Assembly (NCBI GenBank): GCA_947177595.1
Contig: CAMWUZ010000138.1
Location: 1 to 5,261, forward strand
Length of the DNA stretch: 5,261 bases
DNA from: an uncultured Porphyromonadaceae bacterium
GTDB taxonomy: Bacteria; Bacteroidota; Bacteroidia; Bacteroidales; Muribaculaceae
Reading direction: 5' to 3'
Shown: positions 1 to 5,261 of the stretch, piece by piece
Layout of the letters: every line of letters begins with the position of its first letter
Numbering within the stretch: the first letter of the stretch is position 1
Translations under genes and position numbers: made by a program
Notes under the pieces: generated by a model
The model's input: the letters and a program-made list of their open reading frames with translations, nothing else
The model's database searches: none
Told to the model about the DNA's origin: nothing

Positions 1-986
1 AAGAAACCATGGTTACCAAACAGGTTGACCCGTGGGCAGGTTCTTACTATGTAGAAGCTCTGACAAACGAAATCGCTCACCGCGCATGGGAACACATCCA
101 GGAAATCGAAAAACTGGGTGGTATGGCAAAAGCTATCGAAACCGGTCTGCCCAAGCTCCGCATCGAAGAAGCTGCCGCACGCACTCAGGCGCGCATCGAC
201 TCAGGTCGTCAGACTATCGTCGGTATCAACAAATACCGCCTTGAGCACGAAGACCCCATTGATATTCTTGAGATTGACAACACTGAAGTGCGTAAAGAGC
301 AGATCGAGCGCCTCAATGAAGTCAAAGCTCATCGCGATGAGGCTAAAGTTAAGGAAGCTCTCGCAGCTATAACCGAATGCGTACGCACCAAGAAGGGCAA
401 CCTCCTTGACCTCGCTGTCAAAGCAGCCGGTGTCCGTGCTACTCTCGGTGAAATCAGCGATGCTTGCGAAGAAGTTGTTGGAAGATATAAAGCAGTAATC
501 AGAACTATTTCAGGCGTGTACTCTAACGAAACAAAACAGGATCCTGACTTTGTAAAAGCACAGAAAATGTGTGAGGAATTTGCAAAACGCGAAGGTCGCC
601 AGCCCCGCATCATGATAGCCAAGATGGGTCAGGACGGTCATGACCGTGGTGCTAAAGTGGTTGCTACCGGATATGCCGATTGTGGATTTGACGTTGATAT
701 GGGTCCCCTCTTCCAGACACCTGCCGAGGCTGCTCGTCAGGCTGTGGAAAACGACGTTCACATACTCGGTGTCAGCTCACTCGCTGCCGGACACAAAACC
801 CTCGTTCCGCAGGTTATCGAAGAGCTGCGCAAACTTGGTAGAGAAGACATTCTCGTTACAGCCGGCGGTGTGATTCCCGCGCAGGACTACGACTTCCTCT
901 ACAAAGCAGGTGTTGCAGCAATCTTCGGCCCCGGCACACGTATTCCAGAGAGTGCCATCAAGATGCTTGAGCTCCTTGAAGAATAA
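1..986 (+). CDS. mutB: Methylmalonyl-CoA mutase large (catalytic) subunit, C-terminal part; 5' end outside window
   Basis: This enzyme catalyses the adenosylcobalamin-dependent interconversion of succinyl-CoA and (R)-methylmalonyl-CoA in the cytosol, a step of succinate-to-propionate fermentation in Bacteroidota. The frame is open to the left edge (first full codon at 3) and ends with TAA at 984-986. The ATG at 9 is an internal Met, because the residues around it (VDPWAGSYYVE) are the conserved interior of the family. About 327 residues are visible of a usual ~700-730. Numbering from that Met, residues 1-~165 are the end of the substrate-binding TIM-barrel half plus the linker, and ~198-325 are the complete B12-binding Rossmann domain. 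That domain shows DGHDRG (D209-x-H211-x-x-G214; H211, at 639-641, is the lower axial cobalt ligand, with K205 and D209 as in characterised mutases), S256-x-L258 and G286-G287. Nothing is broken. A mutA small-subunit gene would be expected upstream, outside the window. It converges on trkA. Identification is near certain; the in vivo direction is inferred. Confidence 0.97.
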   Translation, partial: ETMVTKQVDPWAGSYYVEALTNEIAHRAWEHIQEIEKLGGMAKAIETGLPKLRIEEAAARTQARIDSGRQTIVGINKYRLEHEDPIDILEIDNTEVRKEQIERLNEVKAHRDEAKVKEALAAITECVRTKKGNLLDLAVKAAGVRATLGEISDACEEVVGRYKAVIRTISGVYSNETKQDPDFVKAQKMCEEFAKREGRQPRIMIAKMGQDGHDRGAKVVATGYADCGFDVDMGPLFQTPAEAARQAVENDVHILGVSSLAAGHKTLVPQVIEELRKLGREDILVTAGGVIPAQDYDFLYKAGVAAIFGPGTRIPESAIKMLELLEE

Positions 987-1006
987 TTCTCCGATTCTTA
1001 ATACAG

Positions 1007-1039
1007 AAAGGCGCGTCAAAAAATTGACGCGCCTTTTTT
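1007..1039 (+). terminator. Rho-independent terminator of mutB, possibly also serving trkA on the minus strand
   Basis: A perfect inverted repeat, GGCGCGTCAA (1010-1019) and TTGACGCGCC (1024-1033), encloses an AAAA loop. It is extended by AAA (1007-1009) pairing with TTT (1034-1036) to a 13-bp stem. The T run at 1034-1039 makes it a textbook plus-strand terminator beginning 21 bp after the mutB stop. On the minus strand the same hairpin begins 24 bp after the trkA stop and is followed by TTTCTGTATT, a weaker but T-rich tail, so bidirectional use is plausible. The plus-strand role is clear from sequence; the minus-strand role is inferred. Confidence 0.95.
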
Positions 1040-1063
1040 GTATGATATAAATCAGAATTACTC

Positions 1064-1759
1064 CTATGAGGCTATGTGGGTGGAGAGAGCGCGGAAACTT
1101 TTTTCGGTGCCTATGCAGGTAAGGGTATCCAGTGTACTTATTTTTTCATCGGCAACCTCCTGCGGAGTGAACATTGCAGGATGTTCGCGTGATATACCGA
1201 GAACATTTTTCTTCTCTTTCATTCTTGTAACTGCAATCAACTTGAGATTATATGTAGATTCGAGATCAAGAGAACCGAATTTCATACCAACCATGAAATC
1301 AGGTACGCGGAATTTGATAACATAATGGTTATCATCTATTTTCATGCAATCCACACCAGAACCGAGAGCCATCTCGTGTACAAGATCTTTGGCGGCGCGT
1401 TGCTCTGGAGTGAGGATGCGGTCAATACTGAATCCTTCAAGAATCGATTCGTGGAGGGGATCGATTGCACGGGCATAGATATGCTTGACTCCTATTTTTT
1501 TGAGAAGTGCTACCGTCTTTATGCTTGCTCCGAAATTTTCACCTATAGCTACTATCACGATATCAACATTGTTAAGCGGCAAAACACCCAGTGAAATTTC
1601 ATCTGTGGAGTCAATTATATAGGCTGTGGAAATGAAATCCTTGATAGATTCCACCAACCCGGGATTCACATCGGCACCGATAACTTCATGTCCCATATTT
1701 GTGAGGTCGATAGCGAGGTTGGAGCCGTATATTCCGAGTCCGATTATTAAATAGCGCAT
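1064..1759 (-). CDS. trkA: TrkA/KtrA-type RCK regulatory subunit of a K+ uptake system
   Basis: This 231-residue soluble protein should assemble as a nucleotide-binding ring under the membrane pore encoded just upstream and control K+ uptake. Residues 1-~125 form an RCK_N Rossmann fold: the G7-x-G9-x-x-G12 dinucleotide loop, D30 at the end of the second strand (expected ribose contact), DSTDE at 51-54 region and the family-typical IGENFGAS around 72-79, followed by ARAIDPLHESIL and ILTPEQRAA. Residues ~140-220 are an RCK_C (TrkA-C) ligand-binding domain ending in a TLTCIGT strand-turn. A single RCK_N/RCK_C pair and this length match KtrA rather than E. coli TrkA, which is about 458 residues with two pairs. 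The start is the ATG complementary to 1757-1759, since GLG follows at the usual distance from the N-terminus; the stop is TAG (1064-1066). There is no Shine-Dalgarno sequence. It lies 16 bp after trkH, so translation from the same mRNA is likely. The family is secure; ATP/ADP versus NAD(H) ligand preference cannot be read from sequence. Confidence 0.94.
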   Translation of the reverse strand: MRYLIIGLGIYGSNLAIDLTNMGHEVIGADVNPGLVESIKDFISTAYIIDSTDEISLGVLPLNNVDIVIVAIGENFGASIKTVALLKKIGVKHIYARAIDPLHESILEGFSIDRILTPEQRAAKDLVHEMALGSGVDCMKIDDNHYVIKFRVPDFMVGMKFGSLDLESTYNLKLIAVTRMKEKKNVLGISREHPAMFTPQEVADEKISTLDTLTCIGTEKSFRALSTHIAS

Positions 1760-1775
1760 AATATATAAGTGTTTG
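1760..1775 (-). other. A/T-rich trkH-trkA intergenic leader without Shine-Dalgarno
   Basis: On the minus strand the 16 bases between the trkH TGA and the trkA ATG read CAAACACTTATATATT. There is no purine-rich ribosome-binding site, and the bases before the start are almost all A or T, as is common for Bacteroidota genes. The short gap leaves no room for a promoter or terminator and supports cotranscription. Confidence 0.7.
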
Positions 1776-3635
1776 TCAGTTTATTATTATATTGCCTGAT
1801 GGATAGGATGCTTCCGTGTCGTGGTGTCGACCGGCGAGTCCTACAAGGAGCGAAATCAGTCCCACTCTCCCGAGAAACATGGCGGTGCAGAGAAGAATTT
1901 CAGATGATGCGCCAAGTTGTGAGGTGATACCCAGAGAGGAACCGACAGTAAATAGTGCTGAGGAGGCTTCAAACAGAAGTGAGCGTGCAGACAGTTCCGG
2001 TTCAAGAATCATTAGTGCCACTGAATAGAAAATGTAGGCGAGAATTGATAGAGTGACAACAGCGTTGGCGCGACGGATTGAAAATACCGATATATTGCGT
2101 CGGAAAGTGCTTACCTTGGAGCGACCTGTGATTATAGCCCTTAGATTCAGTAAGATAGTGGCGAAAGTATTTACTTTTATACCTCCAGCTGTGCTCTGCG
2201 ATGCACCACCAATCCACATCAGCACGAGAATCACCACAATCGTGACATTGAGAAATCCCGCTGGGTTGACGGAAGAGAAGCCGGCGCTACGAGGCACGGC
2301 GCTGTTGAATGCCGACTGTGTAATTTGCTCAACTGTAGTCATTCCCTCCAGTGAATTATGCCGTTCCAGTAGCCAGAATAAAGCCGCTCCAACAATAAAG
2401 AGCGTAAAAAAGGTCACAAGCACAACTTTGGTATTCATGCTGTATTGGTGAACGGTGCGTATTTCTTCCCTGTGGTGATGCAGTCTGTGCCAGATTCTTT
2501 TGATTGATGTGACTATTGCATCCTTGAAGTTGACGAGAATCGGAAAACCGATTGCTCCGGCTATGATAAGTACGGTCGTTATCCAGTAAATTGAAATATT
2601 GCCGTAAAGGAGCAGCGGGTTTGACATTCCGTTTGGCAAAACAGAGAACCCCGCATTACAGAAAGCTGAAACAGAGTGGAAAAGTGAGAAAACTATCTCC
2701 TCTCTCAGTGTTGAACCAATAGTTCCTGCAATAGAAAAATAGACAGCAACCGCTCCCGCCAGTTCGATAGTGATAGTGAATCCAAGAATATAGAGTAGGG
2801 TAGGGATGAGCACATTCATGGATTTGGAATAAAACATATCCTTGAGCAGCAATTGATTGTATATTGAGCCACCACCACTGAAGAACAGGGCGAAAAAGCT
2901 GGTGAAAGTCATTACTCCGAGGGCACCGATCTGCATGAGTACCAAAAGGATACCTATACCTAACGGAGTAAAGGTGAGCGATACATCAACCGGCGTGAGT
3001 CCGGTAATGCAAACCGCGCTTGTACTCACAAAGAGAGCGTCGGGATAACTTATAGCAACATAAGTGCTTTCAGGCAACATAAGCAGAAATGAGCCGATGA
3101 TAATAAAAATCAGAAAGCTCCCCGAGAGCAGCAATGACGGATTCGTACGTCTGCCGATACATTTTATTACGTTGACGCAGATGGTAAGAGCGGTGTATGC
3201 TCCCAGAGCAGAATATAGAAATATGTTGCTATATAAAATTGTATCGAGAATCGGAATCCACGGATGTCCGGGGCGGGGATACATCCACGGGAGTGCCGTC
3301 ACAAGCACGGCGATGTCAATAATCCATTTGAAGAGGCGCGATTCGTGAACGGTATGATGAAATCTGAACACCAAGCCGTAGAGCACATTGACTATGAAAA
3401 TACCTTGTATCACTCTGAGCCACTGGTGTATGGCGTTAACTTCACCTGCGCTGTGTCTGAATCCTCCCAATATCACAACAGCCACCACAAAGCCCACCGA
3501 AGCTATGAACGCAAGAATATTCAGCAAGGATGTGCCGAATCTTACAAGATTCATGCTTCTGTGAATCAGGCGATTGTAGTCAGTGTTAAGAATCCGTAAC
3601 CTGTGCCTCAGTCTTGTGAAACGTGAATATGACAT
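1776..3635 (-). CDS. trkH: TrkH/KtrB-type K+ uptake channel subunit with long N-terminal membrane extension
   Basis: This 619-residue integral membrane protein is the K+-conducting subunit partnering the RCK protein downstream. Its core has the four M1-P-M2 repeats of the Trk/Ktr/HKT superfamily. The filter glycines lie in VCITGLTPVD (G212), FCNAGFS (G329), PRSAGFSS (G452) and LFTVGSSLG (G565). The glycine/serine-rich intramembrane gate loop of repeat 3 is GGASQSTAGGIK (476-487 region), and the conserved Arg of the last M2 is in GRVG (R590). The first core helix begins near residue 168 and ends in the family-typical LLMLPEST. Before it, residues 1-~165 carry a basic N-terminus and about four further hydrophobic segments (about 33-57, 74-92, 103-119, 131-159), making the protein longer than TrkH or KtrB of E. 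coli or Bacillus (about 450-485 residues). The ATG (complement 3633-3635) is used because the open segment before the first helix starts there; Met28 is an alternative. It lies 47 bp after the uup-like gene and 16 bp before trkA. Ion selectivity and any Na+ dependence are not readable from sequence. Confidence 0.94.
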   Translation of the reverse strand: MSYSRFTRLRHRLRILNTDYNRLIHRSMNLVRFGTSLLNILAFIASVGFVVAVVILGGFRHSAGEVNAIHQWLRVIQGIFIVNVLYGLVFRFHHTVHESRLFKWIIDIAVLVTALPWMYPRPGHPWIPILDTILYSNIFLYSALGAYTALTICVNVIKCIGRRTNPSLLLSGSFLIFIIIGSFLLMLPESTYVAISYPDALFVSTSAVCITGLTPVDVSLTFTPLGIGILLVLMQIGALGVMTFTSFFALFFSGGGSIYNQLLLKDMFYSKSMNVLIPTLLYILGFTITIELAGAVAVYFSIAGTIGSTLREEIVFSLFHSVSAFCNAGFSVLPNGMSNPLLLYGNISIYWITTVLIIAGAIGFPILVNFKDAIVTSIKRIWHRLHHHREEIRTVHQYSMNTKVVLVTFFTLFIVGAALFWLLERHNSLEGMTTVEQITQSAFNSAVPRSAGFSSVNPAGFLNVTIVVILVLMWIGGASQSTAGGIKVNTFATILLNLRAIITGRSKVSTFRRNISVFSIRRANAVVTLSILAYIFYSVALMILEPELSARSLLFEASSALFTVGSSLGITSQLGASSEILLCTAMFLGRVGLISLLVGLAGRHHDTEASYPSGNIIIN

Positions 3636-3682
3636 AATATAAAATTACAACAACGTTGAAGCACAGTTGGTTGTATCGGGCG
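3636..3682 (-). other. uup-trkH intergenic spacer with weak hairpin and A/T-rich start leader
   Basis: This 47-bp gap holds an imperfect inverted repeat at 3647-3654 and 3666-3674. On the minus strand ACAACCAAC pairs with GTTGTTGT with one bulged C and an 11-base loop, followed by the A/T-rich TAATTTTATATT directly before the trkH ATG. The stem is A/T-rich and the tail is not a clean T run, so it is at most an attenuator-like element. No purine-rich ribosome-binding site is present. I cannot point to a convincing promoter here, so readthrough from the uup-like gene is the simplest model. Confidence 0.4.
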
Positions 3683-5261
3683 TCAGTCTTTCTCGTCGAG
3701 TTCAAGCCATCGTAATTCCTTTTCGTCAAGCAGTTTTTTCACCTCCTCATATCGCTGAGCCGCTTTCATGATGATTTCCGGATTGTCACATGAATTAAAC
3801 TGCTCTTCAAGTTGCTGTTTTTCAACTGAGAGGGCTTCTATTTCTTTTTCAAGTCGCTCAAATTCCTTTCGTTCCGCATATGACTTTCGCTCCTTTTTCG
3901 GAGTCTTCTCCTTTTTGGGAGCCTTATCGACCACCGGTACCGAGTTTTTCTCAGTCTCCTTATCCCGCGCTTTTTTCCACTCGCGATACTCTGAATAGTT
4001 TCCAGGGAAATCTTTTACCGTACCTTCCCCCTCCATCACAAAAAGATGATCGGTGATAGAATCGAGGAAATAACGGTCGTGGCTGATAACGATAACGCAT
4101 CCGTTAAATTCGCGCAGATAATCCTCAAGCACCGTGAGGGTCATTATATCAAGGTCATTGGTGGGCTCGTCAAGAATCAGGAAATTAGGGGAGCGCATCA
4201 TCACTACCGCAAGCTGCAGGCGGCATCTCTCTCCTCCGCTCAGTCCACCGATAAATTTCTGCTGGTCAGACGGCTCAAAAAGAAAACGCTTTAGAAACTG
4301 CATCGGGGTAAAATGCACATTGCCGTTAACCACAATGTCATCGGCAAGCTCTGTCACTGCATCAATCACCTTTTTGTCGGGATTCAGTTCAAGTCCCTCC
4401 TGACTGTAGTATCCGAAGCGCACCGTTTCACCAACATTCCACTCGCCGGTGTCCTGCGGCAGCAATCCCAACAGCATTTTCACGAAGGTGGATTTCCCCA
4501 CTCCGTTTCCACCTACAATTCCAACTTTTTCGCCTTTTGCAAAATCGTAGGTGAAGCCGTCAAGGATTATTTTATCACCGAACTTCTTTGAAATATCTCT
4601 GGCTTCAAAAATCTTGGAGCCTATGCGTGAGGATTTCACATCGAGATTAACATCTTTCTCTTTGGCTCCTCCGCGCGAGCGCTCTACAAGCGAGTAATAT
4701 GCGTCTATTCGGAATTTGGCTTTTCCTGCTCTTGCCTGTGGCTGACGACTCATCCAGTCCTGCTCCTTGCGTAAGGTGTTTTTCACCCGGTCAAGCTCTG
4801 CGGCAGCTGCCTGATGGCGTTCCGCTCTGCGGCGCAGATAGTAGTCGTAGTTGCCGTCATAGGCATACAGTTCAGCACCGTCTATTTCAAAGATGCGGTT
4901 ACATACCCGGTCAAGGAAATAGCGGTCGTGAGTCACCATAAAGATAGTGAGCCGCGAGCGGCTGAGGTAATCTTCAAGCCATTCCGTAGCTGCGATATCC
5001 AGATGGTTTGTAGGCTCGTCAAGAATCAGCAGGTCGGGATTTTCAAGAATTACCGCTGCAAGTGCCACTCTCTTGCGTTGTCCGCCGGATAGAGTGTCAA
5101 TTATGGCGGAAGTATCGCTTATGTTCACTTGCGAAAGCATCTGCGTGAGTCGCTGCTCATAGTCCCAGGCTCCGGTAGCGTCCATATTGTGCATCGCTTC
5201 CGATATTTCAGCTTCGTTGCCGGAATCAAGAGCCTTGTGATATGACTTTACGGCATCGACC
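3683..5261 (-). CDS. uup: ABC-F family ATPase of the Uup type; N-terminus outside window
   Basis: This is a soluble tandem ATPase without membrane domains; Uup/ABC-F proteins act on translating ribosomes, and E. coli Uup is also linked to DNA transposition and replication phenotypes. The stop is TGA (3683-3685). The frame stays open through 5260 for 22 codons beyond the ATG at 5192-5194, so that Met is internal and the gene runs off the right edge. About 525 residues are visible of an expected ~620-650. Numbering from that Met, the first ATPase domain keeps its signature LSGGQ (35-39), Walker B LLILDE (55-60) and H-loop (H89); its Walker A is missing off the edge. A charged helical interdomain linker spans ~118-190. 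The second domain is complete: Walker A GGNGVGKST (228-236), signature LSGGE (318-322), Walker B FLILDE (338-343) and H-loop (H372). Both catalytic Glu (E60, E343) are intact. A Lys-rich tether (~408-437) leads to a C-terminal coiled coil (~440-503) beginning KSYAERKEFERLE, the hallmark that separates Uup from EttA, YheS and antibiotic-resistance ABC-F proteins. The exact cellular role is inferred from the family. Confidence 0.93.
   Translation of the reverse strand, partial: VDAVKSYHKALDSGNEAEISEAMHNMDATGAWDYEQRLTQMLSQVNISDTSAIIDTLSGGQRKRVALAAVILENPDLLILDEPTNHLDIAATEWLEDYLSRSRLTIFMVTHDRYFLDRVCNRIFEIDGAELYAYDGNYDYYLRRRAERHQAAAAELDRVKNTLRKEQDWMSRQPQARAGKAKFRIDAYYSLVERSRGGAKEKDVNLDVKSSRIGSKIFEARDISKKFGDKIILDGFTYDFAKGEKVGIVGGNGVGKSTFVKMLLGLLPQDTGEWNVGETVRFGYYSQEGLELNPDKKVIDAVTELADDIVVNGNVHFTPMQFLKRFLFEPSDQQKFIGGLSGGERCRLQLAVVMMRSPNFLILDEPTNDLDIMTLTVLEDYLREFNGCVIVISHDRYFLDSITDHLFVMEGEGTVKDFPGNYSEYREWKKARDKETEKNSVPVVDKAPKKEKTPKKERKSYAERKEFERLEKEIEALSVEKQQLEEQFNSCDNPEIIMKAAQRYEEVKKLLDEKELRWLELDEKD
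4164..4180. repeat. 17-bp perfect direct repeat, copy 1 (Walker B of second ATPase domain)
   Basis: GGCTCGTCAAGAATCAG is identical to the copy at 5013-5029, in the same orientation 849 bp away. Its complement encodes the LILDEP part of Walker B in the second ATPase domain of the Uup-like protein. It reflects the homology and constrained sequence of the two domains rather than a mobile or regulatory repeat. Confidence 0.85.
5013..5029. repeat. 17-bp perfect direct repeat, copy 2 (Walker B of first ATPase domain)
   Basis: This is identical to 4164-4180 and encodes the same Walker B residues in the first ATPase domain. The 849-bp offset is a multiple of three, so both copies are in the same reading frame. 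A second, imperfect pair encoding the H-loop/DRYFLD stretch lies at about 4062-4083 and 4911-4933. Confidence 0.85.

Noticed and set aside
329..622. A 97-codon minus-strand open frame opposite mutB.
   Set aside because: It lies wholly antisense to a conserved coding region, has a low-complexity Ser/Arg/Ala-rich translation and no recognisable domain; it is a shadow of mutB codon use.
9..986. ATG at position 9 as the true start of a 325-residue mutase subunit or a stand-alone B12-binding protein.
   Set aside because: The frame is open to the window edge, and the residues after it (VDPWAGSYYVE) are the conserved interior of the mutase catalytic half, so the protein simply runs off the left edge.
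3264..3599. A 111-codon plus-strand open frame opposite the trkH N-terminal region.
   Set aside because: It is antisense to a membrane protein whose reading frame is well supported, and its translation shows no domain or membrane segment; best read as a shadow frame.
3636..3660. A Bacteroides-type promoter (-7 TAnnTTTG with upstream TTTG) before trkH.
   Set aside because: The nearest match on the minus strand, TAATTTTA, lacks the final G, has no TTTG at the right distance and is so close to the ATG that it would leave almost no leader.
3683..5261. An antibiotic-resistance ABC-F protein or ABC transporter ATPase.
   Set aside because: There is no membrane domain or transporter neighbour, the interdomain linker lacks an obvious resistance-type long extension, and the C-terminal coiled coil beginning KSYAERKEFERLE is typical of Uup.
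1..5261. A mobile element, defence system, CRISPR array or other novel system.
   Set aside because: No terminal inverted repeats, transposase or integrase, array-like repeats, RNA genes or unknown-function genes are visible; nearly every base is accounted for by four conserved genes and a terminator.

Overview
The window is gene-dense chromosomal housekeeping DNA with four genes and almost no free intergenic space. It suggests a member of the Bacteroidota, probably order Bacteroidales. The evidence is the type of MutB protein, a TrkH-like K+ channel with a long N-terminal extension paired with a short single-RCK TrkA/KtrA subunit, and A/T-rich leaders without Shine-Dalgarno sequences in front of the two visible start codons. 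The family or genus cannot be fixed from this sequence; a Muribaculaceae-like gut commensal would fit the moderate GC content, but that is a guess.

Layout. Positions 1-986 (+) hold the C-terminal part of methylmalonyl-CoA mutase large subunit (mutB), including the complete cobalamin-binding domain; its 5' end lies off the left edge. A strong intrinsic terminator (1007-1039) sits between mutB and the convergent minus-strand genes. Reading leftward on the minus strand from the right edge are an ABC-F ATPase of the Uup type (3683-5261, N-terminus off the right edge), then after 47 bp a TrkH/KtrB-like K+ uptake subunit (1776-3635), then after 16 bp a TrkA/KtrA-like RCK regulatory subunit (1064-1759). 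The three minus-strand genes are spaced like an operon ending at the shared terminator.

How the genes work together. MutB interconverts succinyl-CoA and methylmalonyl-CoA, a B12-dependent step in the succinate-to-propionate route of Bacteroidota. TrkH and TrkA almost certainly form one K+ uptake system, with the membrane pore gated by a cytosolic ring of nucleotide-binding RCK subunits. Uup-type ABC-F proteins act on ribosomes or on DNA-related processes; the co-directional placement upstream of the K+ system may be only positional. I see no RNA gene, mobile element, CRISPR array, prophage or defence system, and no convincing new system. The most notable points are the roughly 160-residue, probably four-helix N-terminal extension of TrkH and the uup-trkH-trkA linkage.
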